From contig CAUYUJ010016059.1 in the NCBI GenBank assembly GCA_963575745.1, forward strand, positions 1,673,349 through 1,737,348: a stretch of 64,000 nt of DNA, written 5' to 3'. Position numbers and translations under genes: made by a program. The notes beneath the pieces were generated by a model. That model ran no database searches and had not been told where the DNA came from. It saw nothing but the letters and a program-made list of their open reading frames with translations. This document shows, in pieces, positions 1 to 10,504 of this stretch (position 1 is the first letter of the stretch; each line of letters opens with the position of its first letter). This DNA is from Prorocentrum cordatum. Taxonomy: Eukaryota > Sar > Dinophyceae > Prorocentrales > Prorocentraceae.

Positions 1-1040
1 GTCTCGCGCGTTGATTCCCTTTTCTTCGCTTCTTCCACTCCTTGGTGCTCTGCGCGGTCTTTCGTAGCATTACCCTTATTCTCACTCTTCCATTTCACGG
101 TCCTCCTTTCCATTCCTGTACTGTTGCGGCTTCTCAAGCCCATCTTTGCACGTCCCTTTCGTTGCAGGCATATGCCAAAGATAACGGGCTTATCTACATG
201 GAGACATCGTCCTACTGGGACAAGCAACAGGACGCGATTGTGGAGACGACGAGTTCCCACGCCTTGTTTGTGGTCTCAGTCGTCACGCGTCCCCCGGAAT
301 ATGCTGGGAGTGCAGCGCCGAAGTTGGTTATTGTTGCCATGGTCAGCGTCGAGAGCGCGAAGATCAGCAAGTTTTGCTCGCGTCACTTCCCCTTCCCTCC
401 CCACCGCTCGGAGGTTGCCGGAGGTGGTCCTGGCGCGATGTGCCTTCACGCTCCTCGTGCTCTTTTGGGGCTTTTGTAGCATTCTGGAGCCCTCTTGTGG
501 GTCCGAGTCGGGAATTTATACATGACCACCGCCTGGAGGATCAGTTTTCGGGGACCTCGGCAGGCGGTGGATATGGATATACTGTATACTCGGGTCCCGG
601 GGGGCCAAAACATATCCATAACTATTTACACCCCGCTGGGGCACCAGGACGTCGGTTCCCAGGCGGTGGATATGGACAGATCCCCGCCTCGCGCTGGGGG
701 CCATCTGGGTCGTCCTGGGGACCCAACCGGGGCGCGAAGAGAGCCGCGCTTCGCGCGTCGCGGTTCGAACCGGAGCGGCCGGCCTTTGATACGGGGGCGG
801 CGCGAAGGCGCCAAGATCATTGCGCGTCTCGCAGCACGGGGCTGCAGCTGTTTTTGCGGGAGTCGTTGAATGTCACCGAACCTTTTTTCGTTAGCGGCGA
901 TCAGGGGGGTGATAAGTGGACGGTGGGCGCGGGGCGTGCGCTGCTATTTTGTCGCTAGCCAGTTGTTACTATGTCCCGCTGTTTGCCCCCGATCCGCCAA
1001 CATTCTGATTGATGGACCGATTTTCCACCACCTTCTGCCA
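1..1040. other. unassigned spacer, no gene seen
   Basis: No open frame here resembles a protein family and frames on both strands are short. The motif GGATATGGA recurs around 567-578 and 668-677, suggesting old local duplication. I see no RNA gene. Nothing else can be supported. Confidence 0.5.
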
Positions 1041-1096
1041 CAGGTAGGAGAGGGAGGAGGAGGAAGAGGAGGAGGAGGAGGAGGAGGAGGAGGACC
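1041..1096. repeat. (GGA)n microsatellite
   Basis: Nearly pure GGA triplets on the plus strand. The long frames crossing it (poly-Gly, poly-Pro, poly-Ser) are products of the triplet period, not genes. Confidence 0.9.
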
Positions 1097-1257
1097 TCCC
1101 CACCCTCCCTGCCTCTGCCTCCGACGGCGGTCGGTGCGTGAGATTGATTCCAGTTCGCTTGGTCTTGGTGTCAAAACAAATTGTAGCGGTGGTGGATAAC
1201 TGGCCCAGCATTGACCAAGATAGATTGCCTTATGGGGCGTTCCAAAAATGGGCCTTG

Positions 1258-1400
1258 CCTCCGAGGATCGACGGAGCTGCCATCTCTTCCGCGGCGGAAG
1301 GCGGCGGGAAGGTTGGCGGAAGTAGCACGAGGCCGCCTCCGCCGGCGGAAGGCGGCAGACGTCGGCGGAGAGCTGGCGGGAGGCGGCGGAAGTCAAACGC
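1258..1400. repeat. degenerate GCGGAAGGCGGC repeat
   Basis: Imperfect repeats of a GGCGGAAGGCGGC-like unit, partly in inverted form around 1330-1350 (GCCGCCTCCGCC next to GGCGGAAGGCGGC). No gene. Confidence 0.6.
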
Positions 1401-1556
1401 CGATCTCCCACGAGATGCAACAACGTTTTTTTCTGGTGCAGGCAGGGCTTCCGAGGTCCGCCTCGCAGGACGGCCGACCGCGGTGCGCGGCGCGCGACAA
1501 AGGGTGGCCCAGGGAACCCCCAGAGACACCCAGTGGCCCCTGGGGTGCCTCGGGCG

Positions 1557-1700
1557 GCCCCTGGGGCCCCTCCTCGTCCTCCTCCTCCTCCTCCTCCTCC
1601 TCCTCCTCCTCCTCGTCCTCCTCCTCCTCCGCCTCCTCCTCCGCCTCCTCCTCCGCCTCCGCCTCCGCCTCCGCCTCCGCCTCCGCCTCCTCCTCCTCGG
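1557..1700. repeat. (CTC)n / (CCTCCG)n microsatellite
   Basis: CTC triplets pass into CCTCCG hexamers on the plus strand. All frames across it are low complexity (poly-Ser, poly-Pro, poly-Leu) and are left unannotated. Confidence 0.9.
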
Positions 1701-1718
1701 CGCGGGCAGAAGGCGGCG

Positions 1719-2055
1719 AGGCTTCTCCGAAGGCCCCGGCCTTCTGAGAGGCTCTCTGTGTCTCCGGGGGAGGCTCAGAAGACTCGAGTGAGAGAAAGCG
1801 CCATAGACATCAACTTCTGGCGCTCTGCGCGGATTTCTTGGATCCGCCCTGGTCCCCCCTGGCGGCGCTTCTGGCGACGCCCTCGGCGCGCTCCGCGCGC
1901 CAGGGAGGGGGGGTCCAGCGCAGGTTCAAGAAATCCGCGCGTAGCGCCAAGAGTTGGTGTGTGTTCTGCCGTTGCTGCTTCTTCCAGAAACTTCTCAGAA
2001 GGCCGGGGGGCTCCGAAGCCTGCTGAGAAGGCCCGCCCCTTCTCGCTTCCCCCCC
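1719..2055. repeat. foldback family P, copy 1 (interrupted)
   Basis: The outer parts, GAGGCTTCTC... with ...GGAGGCTCAGAA on the left and CCTGCTGAGAAGGCCCGCCC on the right, match the uninterrupted copy at 2987-3118. CTTCTC on the left and GAGAAG on the right give the ends inverted-repeat character. Between them lies foldback F1 with flanking bases, so this copy looks like a P element that received an insertion. Confidence 0.5.
1811..1956. mobile_element. foldback element F, copy F1
   Basis: Long inverted arms: TGGCGCTCTGCGCGGATTTC... on the left pairs with ...GAAATCCGCGCGTAGCGCCA on the right with few mismatches. The centre holds a GC-rich inner hairpin (GGCGCGCTCCGCGCGCC). The same arms and centre recur at 4091-4214, 35960-36067 and 36130-36260. 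It has no coding capacity and is most likely a non-autonomous foldback or MITE-like element. No target duplication could be fixed. Confidence 0.6.
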
Positions 2056-2592
2056 TCGCAGACGGGGGGCGACATCCCGCCAGGGCACCTCGGACACGAC
2101 ACCGCACCACCAAAAGAGACCAGCATCACAACTCTCGGAGGGCAGATCCCGAGGAGGAGGCAGGACGGGGAGGAGGAAGAGGAGGAAAAGGGAAGCTGGG
2201 GACAGCTGCGGTGCCCCTGGGCGCCTCGGGATCGCCTTCGTTCCCCCCCTCGCTCGCCGCCGAAAGATGGGCTGCCATACAGTCGGGGCCCTGAAGAAGG
2301 AACCCTTTTCGTTGGGGAGGGGCTCCGTGTTCCTTAATCGTTTCGCAGCTTGCCTCAGGTGTTCCTTATGTTGTCGATCGGGAATCGAAGTTGAGCTTTT
2401 GGAAAAAAAAGGGACCTCGTTCCCTATTTTGGGCTCCTTAGGTCAAGGCCCGGACTGCATAGGACGAACGCCAGCGGTGCGCGACGCGCGCGACGCCAGG
2501 GCGGCCCCAGGAGGCCCCGGAGGCGCCAGGGCGGCTCCCGCAGGGGGTGCGGGCAGTGGCCGCCTCGGGCGCCCTCGGCGGCGCGAGGCGCG

Positions 2593-2849
2593 TGGTCCTG
2601 CTTCGCCTCCTCCGCCTGCTCCTCCTCCTGCTCCTCCTCCTCCTCTTCCTCCTCCTCCTCCTCCTCTTCCTCCTCCTCCACCTCTACTGCCTCTTTTTTC
2701 TTTCAAGTTTGATGAAGGTAGTCCTGCAACCGCCTTGCTGCCTCGTCCTCCTCGTGCTCCTCCTGCTCCTCCTCCTCCTCCTCCTCCTCCTCCTCCTCCT
2801 CCGCCTGCTCCTCCTCATGGTCTTTGTCGTCGTCGTCTTCGCCGCCGAT

Positions 2850-2884
<35 letters not shown>

Positions 2885-2885
2885 T

Positions 2886-2923
<38 letters not shown>

Positions 2924-2935
2924 TGTCATCGTCGG
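2593..2935. repeat. (CTC)n then (GTC)n microsatellites
   Basis: CTC triplets at about 2605-2690 and 2745-2815, then GTC/TCG triplets at about 2824-2935. A short non-repetitive gap at 2691-2744 holds no recognisable gene. Confidence 0.9.
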
Positions 2936-2986
2936 TGACGAGCGATGGGAGGAAGGAGAATGAGGAGGCCTTGTCAGAAGTCGGGG

Positions 2987-3118
2987 GTGGGGCTTCTCAG
3001 ACGCCTCCCGGCCTTTGAGGGGTTCTCTGCGCCTTCTGGGGAGGCTCAGAACACTAATCAGGAGGCTGGGGATCTTCTGAGCCTGCTGAGAAGGCCCGCC
3101 CCTTTCACTTCCCCCCCA
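2987..3118. repeat. foldback family P, copy 2 (uninterrupted)
   Basis: Matches the outer parts of 1719-2055, including the GGGGAGGCTCAGAA block and the closing GCCTGCTGAGAAGGCCCGCC followed by a C-run. It lacks the F1 insertion and so acts as an empty-site comparison. Confidence 0.5.
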
Positions 3119-4090
3119 GGCGCGCAGCCTAAATCGTTAAGATATGTGCACAGGAAGCTTCCGACAGGATCCCTTATCTGACAATGGCGGATGTGATGCC
3201 CGTGGCCAAGCCTCAATTCGTGTTCCACCGACTTCAGAGCCTGGATTCCTCATCTAACGGTTCCTCATCCAGTGCCCTCACAGTATATGTGCGCTCGCTG
3301 GCCTTGAGGCCAGCAGGTCAGGGCCTTTCTGATGGGTGCGATCGACATGGGTACGGAAAGAATGGAGACGAAGCCCGGCAGCAGTTCCTGGATCTTGTGG
3401 CAATCACCGAGCGCGTTCCACTATTCGCAAAGTGCCTACTCGCGAACGTCCGAAGAACACACGTCTGCCCCGATGTAATGGATCGCAAATCCCCTCCGCG
3501 GCGGATCCAGGCCGCGTAGCTCCTTTGCGAGTAGTAAAACGCGCTTGTCTAGAGAAGGGCTCGCTGTAGGTGTCGCCGTGGATACCGAGTCCATTTGGGA
3601 ACAGTGTCGTACCATTTTCCCTAAACCCTTTCAGGGCATGCCAATTTGAAACCAGGGCGTTGCAAGCAATAATTTCGGACATTCCAGCTGGAAAGAATGA
3701 AGGATGGACAGTGCATCGACCAACGGCAGCACTTTCCCCGGATGCGCCGACGTCCTTGCTTATCAAAGTCCTTGTTTACGGGGCCCTGAGCGTGAGACTT
3801 TCGGAAACGGATGGGCGATTTCGACTTCGGGCCTCCACTCGGAGAAGAGAAAGTGGCATGCGCCTAAGCTCTGGGCATCCCACATGGGATCCGAGTAGAT
3901 TGGGTCGCAGGGTCGCGCAGCATTGCCAATGCATCGGCGATGCGGCTTGATGTGGAGCCCGATCTTCCCCACGCCGACGTCGCCGATGCATCGCCGACGT
4001 TACTGTTGCATCGCCGATGCATCGCCAATGCATTGCCTATGCATCGCCGATTCGATACCATCCCCATCTCGGAGGCATCTAAAAACTCAG
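3119..4090. other. unassigned spacer with weak ORF
   Basis: A 111-codon ATG frame at 3184-3519 has mixed composition rather than triplet-repeat composition, but I recognise no domain and see no supporting signals. It may be chance or a gene fragment. The 3' part passes into the GATGCATC repeats. Confidence 0.3.
3927..4058. repeat. degenerate GCATCGCCGATGCATCGCC repeat
   Basis: Many overlapping copies of GCATCGCCGATGCAT and GCATTGCC variants, each locally palindromic around GATGCATC. A shorter related block with the same GATGCATCGGCGA...GAGCCCGAT order lies at 4886-4935. Confidence 0.7.
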
Positions 4091-4214
4091 GAGATCCGCG
4101 CATATTCTTTGGATCGGCGCCAGACCCCCCCCTGGCGGCGCGTCCTCCTCGCCGCCCCAGGCGCGGCCCGCGCATCCTCGAGGGGGGTTCGCCGATCCAA
4201 GAATCCGTGGGACC
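4091..4214. mobile_element. foldback element F, copy F2
   Basis: Left arm GATCCGCGCATATTCTTTGG with GATCGGCGCC. Right arm GGGTTCGCCGATCCAAGAAT. The left flank AAAAACTCAGGAGATCCGCG matches the flank of copy F4 (AAAAACTCGGAGGTCCGCGC). Same family as F1, F3 and F4, with no coding capacity. Confidence 0.6.
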
Positions 4215-4685
4215 GCTCAGAAGGCATCCCCAAGCCAGGAAACCCAGGCTCAGGTAGGGAGGGCCGGGGCATGTGTTTTTTTCCATTCGTACTTATAGTC
4301 GGACGGGGCTAGGAAGAGGCTAAATCCGCTCCAGAGTGTTCCAGAACGCTCTCAGAGTGTTCCAGAACGCTCTGAGAAGGCAGTGGCGCCGGAGACGTCC
4401 TCCAGAGCCGCCAGATATCAGAGATTCTCGATTTATCCTCACACCCGATGCTATCCTCGTCCTGGTTTCGTCTTATGTAGCACATTTTTGAGCAATGCAT
4501 CCATGCCTTGGCATGCACAGGATCAGTAGTCAGCTTCGCCCGGAAGAGTCCCGACAGGAACGAAACACCAGCCCGATACCGACAACGTGCTTGCATCAGA
4601 GCGTTTTCGTCGTCCGGCTCGCTTGTCTCAAGCTGCCCAGGCCTCCCAGATGGAGTCCGAGCAGATGGGGTCGTGCGGGCAGTAT
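4215..4685. other. spacer with a 21-bp perfect tandem duplication
   Basis: A perfect 21-bp duplication (unit beginning CAGAGTGTTCCAGAACGCTC) lies at 4332-4352 and 4353-4373, probably a recent slippage event. Nothing else was recognised. Confidence 0.7.
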
Positions 4686-4866
4686 TCATATCCACATCCA
4701 GTGCGGCTTGGAGTTTGGGGCTCTCTTCCCAAGAAAGCAGAAGCGCACTGGATATGGATAGATATCTGGTCCCAAGAGGCTTGACTCTTGTCCATCTCCA
4801 GTGCGCCTCGGCCTTGCGACACCCCTCCCCAAACAGTCCAAGACACTCTGGATATGGATATAAGTG
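4686..4866. repeat. two tandem inverted-repeat units
   Basis: TATCCACATCCAGTGCG at about 4689-4705 pairs with CGCACTGGATATGGATA at about 4746-4762 (one mismatch). A second unit, TCCATCTCCAGTG near 4793 with CACTCTGGATATGGATA near 4845, repeats the pattern. No coding capacity. The origin is unknown. Confidence 0.55.
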
Positions 4867-5029
4867 TTGCCCGCAGGTCGGAGGGTCGCGCCGCATCGCC
4901 GATGCATCGGCGACGCGGCTCGGTGCGGAGCCCGATGCCCTCCATGCCCGACGTCGGGCGGCGAGGGCGGAGAGAGGGCGAGGCCAGGGAGGGCCGGCGC
5001 AGCCTCGGCCGGCCCTCCTCCGCCCCCTG

Positions 5030-5190
5030 GGGGGAGGAGGAGGAGGAGGAGGAGGAGGAGGAGGAGGAGGAGGAGGAGGAGGAGAGGAGGAGCACGAGGA
5101 GCAGGAGGAGGAGGAGGAGGAGGAGGAGGAGGAGGAGGGGCAGGAGGAGGAGGAGGAGGAGGAGGAGGAGGAGGAGCAGGAGGAGGGGGG
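5030..5190. repeat. (GGA)n microsatellite
   Basis: GGA triplets with occasional GCA interruptions on the plus strand. It produces very long stop-free frames in all three frames of both strands, none of which is a gene. Confidence 0.9.
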
Positions 5191-6078
5191 ACAGCGGCGG
5201 TCGGCTGCGCGCACGGGGGGGGGGGAAGGCAGGCGAGAGGACGCAGCTGGGCGGCGCACCGTGCGAGGGAGGGGGCAGCGGAGGGGGCAGCCGCAAGGAG
5301 CCCTGCAGGGCTCCCCCTCTGGTCCCCCGAGGGGGGCCTTCGGGGCCCGAGGCGGGCCTTGGCATCGCGGCGAGAACCATCGAGGACCATCCTGGACCAT
5401 CGAGCGAAAAAAAACACGCACGACACCGAAGAGTGCACGGGAAGTGGACGTCCGAGCGACGGCAAGGGGCACCTTTGTTTCCCCCCTCCCCCGTGCAGCG
5501 CCTCCCGTGTTGCTTCGCGCCCAGGGCAGGCCTTCTCGGAAGGCGGCGGGGCTTCTCGGAAGCCCTCGGGCCTTCGGAGGAGCCGCATGTCTCCTCGGAG
5601 AGAGCCCGCCCACCTCTGCTGCCCCCTGGGGCTCGCCGCCGAGTGGTCGTCGGCCTTCCCGGCCTCGGGGTGCTCTCCGGACGTTTCCGGACGGGAGGCT
5701 TTCGGACGTCTCCGTCGGTCTTTCCAGCCTCGGGGTGCTTTCTGGACGCTTTCGGACGGGAGGCATGTTCAGCCTCGTCTGATGGTGTTCGGAAGGTTCC
5801 GCTGGTTTTGCGTTTTCGATACGCTCGGCCTCGTCGGATGGCTTTCGGACTTTCGGGGCGGTCTTCCGGCCTCTCGGGACGCTGCGCCGCGTCGCGAGTA
5901 TTCCGAGGGGGCCCGGATCGCTGCGGGCGGCCGCATGGAGGCCCGAGCCGTGGCCCGAAGGCCACGGGGTGCCCAGATCTCCGGGGCGAAGCGCCGACCA
6001 CGGCATGCCCTGCACAGGGGAGGCCCACGCCAAGAATCAAGCAGTGGCGAAGCGTCCCGGCTCGCCTATAGCCCTGCC
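5191..6078. other. GC-rich spacer with degenerate tandem repeats
   Basis: Around 5655-5765 a unit of about 65 bp beginning near CCTCGGGGTGCT and ending near TTTCGGACGGGAGGC is repeated imperfectly. Long frames run through on both strands only because stops are rare in this composition. No domain recognised. Confidence 0.4.
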
Positions 6079-6226
6079 AGACAATGTTCTAAGAACCTTT
6101 GGTGGTTTCCACGAGATGTTCTCAGAACATTTCTGGTTGATATTGTTTTGTTTTAACACGGTGGTTTTGTGTTCTGAGAACATTGTTTTTGTTATTCGAA
6201 TATTTAAAGGTTCTGAGAACATGTGG
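6079..6226. repeat. AT-rich island with four GTTCTNAGAAC palindromes
   Basis: GTTCTAAGAAC (about 6084), GTTCTCAGAAC (about 6119), GTTCTGAGAAC (about 6170) and GTTCTGAGAAC (about 6210) lie in one 150-bp AT-rich patch inside GC-rich DNA. TTGGTGG and TGTGGTGG follow the first and last copies. Confidence 0.6.
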
Positions 6227-6239
6227 TGGTAGGACTATA

Positions 6240-7305
6240 GGAATGCCGGGACGGTCGGCCCCTGCTCAAACGAAACACCCTTCTTGCCTCCAGGGTGCCC
6301 TTGTTTTTTCTTGGGTGTCGATGGTTCCCAATCGGACGAAATTTCGGCCAGCGCCCATCAATGACGTCGTCAGAGGGTCCTCGCCCAGGTCCAGCCTTCA
6401 GGCTATGCAGGGGCAATCCCGAGTCTGGCCGGGTGCTGTGATCGGGACCGGAGACGTCGCCTTCCTGGCAGAGCCCACCCGGATACGGCGGCCAGCATTT
6501 GAGTGTATCCTCCTTGAGCGGGCTCGCAGTGACTGGCTCTGATGTTGCCTGGGGCGTCGCCCCTCAATCAACTGAGAAGGGCAGGAGGGGCAGCAATGAT
6601 CTTTCTCTCTCTCTCTCTCTCTTCTCTTTGGCGCGGTCGCGAGGGAGCACTTGAGGGTCGGGGTCGCCTCAAAGCCCTCCTGATCCACTCTTTTTTCCTC
6701 CTTTCTCTCGCCAGGGTTCACCTCGGAGGACGCCGCCCGACGGCATCGCCGCAGAGGTTTTGCCCTCCCAGCGGCGTCGCGGATGGCCGGGAGGCTCTGG
6801 CACTGGAGACGCACCCGCGGGCCTCTCGAGGCCCAGGCCTGGCGCTCCGGAGGGTGAGCCCCATCCCAGCCCCATCGAGTGTGGCCCCAAGGGTTCGCTG
6901 GAGCGTTCCGCGCAAGTTGGCCTTGGCTGCGAGCTGCAATGGCCCTCACAGGTATCTTTCCTGCGCCTGCTGGGGGCCCCTGGGGCAGCGTCGGCGCCCC
7001 CTCCCAGCCGCGACGAAAACAAGAATCTCCCCAGGGCAGTGTCCAGGACACCGTGGCAGGCGTCCAGCGCGTGTTTCTCAGGACGCACTTGCAGAGGTGC
7101 AGACGGGTTGCGGGCACCGACAGGAGGAAGAGGAGGATCTGGACGCTTCCGAGGGCGCCCGCGAGAGCACGAAGTTATTCGCGCTTCGCGCCTCGCGATT
7201 CGGCTCCGACTCCTCCTCATCCTCCTCTTCTCCCCTGGGGAGCGGCGCGAGAGCACAAAGAAAGAGGCGCTGCGCGCAGCGCGAAGCTCGAAGTTTGGCG
7301 CCCTT
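6240..7305. other. unassigned spacer
   Basis: Mixed-sequence spacer with a short (CT)n run near 6604-6622. Frames cross it on both strands, but none shows a recognisable domain. I see no gene. Confidence 0.4.
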
Positions 7306-7310
7306 GGAGG

Positions 7311-7359
7311 AGGAGAGAGAGGAGGAGGAGCACGACGATGATGATGATGATGCTGCTGC

Positions 7360-7392
<33 letters not shown>

Positions 7393-8070
7393 GGAGGAGG
7401 AGGAGGAGGAGGAGGAGGAGGAAGGGGAGGCGGACCAGGACGAGGAGGAGGAGGAGGAGGGGGAGGAGGAGGAGGGGGAGGAGGAGGAGCACGATGATGA
7501 TGATGATGAGGAGGAGGAGGAGGAGGAGGAGGAGGAGGAGGAGGAGGAAGGGGAGGCGGACCAGGAGGAGGAGAGGAGGAGGAGGAGGAGGAGGAGGAGG
7601 AGGAGGAGGAGGAGGAGGAGGGGAAGGGGGAGGGGGAGCAGGGGGATGAGGAGGAGGAGGAGGAGGAGAGGAGAGGAGGAGAAGAAGAAGGAGGAGGAGG
7701 AGGAGAACCAGGACGAGGAGGAGGAGGAGAGAAGAAGGAGGAGGGGGGAGGAGGAGGAGGAGAGAAGGAGGATGAGGACGATGACGAGGATAAGGAGGAG
7801 GAGGAGGAGGAGGAGGAGGACGGAGGAGGAGGAGGAGGAGGAGGAGGAGGAGGAGGAGCCAGAGGAGGAGGGTGAGGACGATGAGGAGGAGCAGGAGGAG
7901 GAGGAGGAGGAGGAGGAGGAGGAAGGGGGAAGGGGAGGAGGAGGAGGAGGAGGAGAAGGAGGAGGAGGAGGAGGAGGAGTCGGAGGCGGAGGAGGAGCAG
8001 GAGGTGGAGGTGGAGGACGAGGGGGAGGAGGAGGAGGATTAGGCGGGCACGTGGAGGAGGAGGAGTAAGA
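7311..8070. repeat. long (GAT)n/(GGA)n array
   Basis: About 760 bp of GAT, GGA and related purine-rich triplets, with the purine-rich strand being plus. Its poly-Glu, poly-Asp, poly-Ser and poly-Pro frames are artefacts. Confidence 0.95.
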
Positions 8071-8089
8071 GGAGGAGTGGGAGGAGGAC

Positions 8090-8940
8090 AAGCTAGGTGC
8101 ACTCGCGTCTTATCTGTTGACCTTTTCCTCCCTCCCATCCCTTACCATGGCGTGTATATATATCTTTTCTATTCGCACAGTCGGATGTCGAGCAGGGCAA
8201 TGATCGCGAGAGGGTACGCGATGCTTGGTGGAGCACGGCATGGCATGGCGTAGAAGAACACGACACAGCGTAGCATGCCAAATCATGGCTTGGCATTGCG
8301 CAGTGAAGCATTGCATCACAAAACATTGCAACGCAAAGCATGACATCGCACAGCGGCGCAGAATACAATACCGCGCAGCATATGGCATGGCACCAAGTTC
8401 CTTGGAGGGTGCATGGATCGTCTTCGAGAGGCCTGGGCCGATCTGGAGTTGCGATTCCATGTCTAGCTCCTTGCGCTCCCCGAAAAGCTCTACACAAGGC
8501 GGGGCTGATGGAGAGGACCCGCTGGCGCTGCGTTCGACATCGCCCTCTCAAAGCAGAAACGGGGCTCCCGCTTGACATTTCCTGAAAGCGACGACGCCCC
8601 AAGGGCGGGGGCGTCTGCGGCCCAAAATCAACGAATCGGCACCGAATGTGTATTCACTTCCGATGTGTTTTTTCGGGGGGGGGCATTTCAAACATTTTGG
8701 TGCTTATTTGGAAGGACAAAAAACGCCCGCGCTGCAGCGGGAGCGCGATTTGGAACAGCCAGAGGCGAAGAAATGTGGCCAGCTCTTCAGCGGGAGCAAC
8801 ATATTTTGCAAACTACCCCAGCGAAAACACATGTCCCGGGAATCCTGCGTGTAAAAAACACCGTACGCGGAGGAGGGTGGGAAGTCGTCTGGACGTTGTT
8901 AGGGGAGAGAGCAGGGTAGTATTCATGTTGTGTAATTGTA
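8090..8940. repeat. duplicated spacer, copy 1
   Basis: Starts GGACAAGCTAGGTGC and carries CAGTCGGATGTCGAGCAGGG, shared with copy 2 at 12421-12965. It also holds many GCATGGCA/GCATTGC-type words at 8228-8350. The end (GAGCAGGGTAGTATTCATGTTG followed by TAATTGT) matches the end of copy 2. Both copies sit between triplet arrays, so a composite array-spacer-array block was duplicated. Confidence 0.65.
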
Positions 8941-9200
8941 GAGAAGGAGGAGGGAGAAGAGGAGGATGAGGACGATGATGCGGATAAGGAGGAGAAGGAG
9001 GCGGAGGAGGAGGAGCAGGAGGAGGAACAGGAGGTGGAGGAGGAGGAAGGGGATGATGGTGATGATGATGCTGATGATGGTGATACTGATGCTGCTGATG
9101 ATGATGATTATGATGATGATGTTGATGATGATGATGATGCTGCTGATGATGATGATGATGATCATGATCATGATCATGATCATGATGGTGATGACGATGC

Positions 9201-9232
<32 letters not shown>

Positions 9233-10044
9233 CTGCTGCTGATGATGATGATGATGATTATAATGGTGACGGTGGTGATGGTGGTGATGATGATGATTTG
9301 TGATGATGATGATGATGATGCTGATGCTGATGCTGCTGATGCTGCTGCTGCTGATGATGAGTATGATGATGATCACGGTGATGATGATGCTGCTGATGAT
9401 GATGATGATGATGATGATGATGGTGATGATGGTGATGATGATGATGATGATGATGATGCTGATGGTGGTGATGGTATTGTTGATGGTGATGGTGATGGTG
9501 ATGTTGATGGTGATGATGATGATGAGGAGGAGCTGGAGGAGGAGGAGGAAGCAGGAAGAGGAGGAGGAGGAAGAGGAGGAGGAATGGGAGCAGGAGGATG
9601 GGTTAGGAGGAGGAGGAGGAGGAGGAGACGGAACAGGACGAGGAGACAGAGGAGTAGGAGGGGGAAGAGGAGGGGGAGCAGGGGAGAGGAGGAGGAGGAG
9701 GAGGAGGAGGAGGAGGGAGGAGGAGGAGGAGGACGACGACGACGAAGACGACGAGGACGGTGAGGACGACGAGGACGACGAGGAAGACGAGGACGACGAG
9801 GACGACGATGACGGGGAGGACGACGAGGACGACGAGGACGACGAGGTCGAGGATCAGGAGAGAGAGGAGGAGGAGGAGGAGGAGGAAGAAGAGGAAGAGG
9901 AGAAGGATAAGGAGGAGAAAGAGGAGGAGGCGGAGGAGGAGGAAGAGGACGATGATGTTGAGGATGAGGATGAGGATGAGGATGAGGATGAGGATGAGGA
10001 TGAGGATGAGGATGAGGATGAGGATGAGGATGAGGATGAGGATG

Positions 10045-10098
<54 letters not shown>

Positions 10099-10497
10099 GT
10101 GATGATGGTGTGATGTGATGATGCTGAATGCTGATGCTGATGTGATGCTGATGCTGATGATGATGATGAGGAGGAGGAGGAGAAGGAGGAGTGGGTTGAG
10201 AAGGAGGAGGAGGAGGAGGAGGAGGATAATGAGCAGGACGAGAAGGAGGAGGAGGAGGAGGAGGAGGAGGAGGAGGAGGAGGAGGAGAAGGAGGAGGAGG
10301 AGGAGGAGGTGGAGGAGGAAGAGGAGAGGAGGAGGAGGAGGAGGGGAGGGGGAGGAGGAGGAGGAGGAGGAGGAGGAGGAGGAGGAGGAGGAGGAGGAGG
10401 AGGAGGAGGAGGAGGACATGGAGGAGGAGGAGGAGGAGTGGGGGGAGGAGGGGGGAGGAGTAGGAGGAGGCGGAGGAGGAGGAGGAGGAGGAGGAAA
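8941..10497. repeat. 1.5-kb mixed triplet and hexamer array
   Basis: GGA, GAT, GCT/GAT, GAC and GATGAG sub-arrays, with the most regular part a GATGAG hexamer run at about 9960-10050. The plus strand is purine-rich through most of it. No gene. Confidence 0.95.
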
Positions 10498-10504
10498 TCC
10501 GTAA

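Noticed and set aside
700-790. Possible tRNA because of GGTTCGAACC near 764
   Set aside because: No consistent T stem, anticodon arm or acceptor stem can be drawn around it.
3184-3519. 111-codon ATG frame as a host gene
   Set aside because: No recognised domain, no supporting signals and overlapping frames on the other strand of similar length. Left as spacer.
7311-10497. Very long open frames rich in Glu, Asp, Ser, Pro or Met
   Set aside because: They follow the triplet period of GGA/GAT arrays, exist in several frames on both strands at once and contain no domain.
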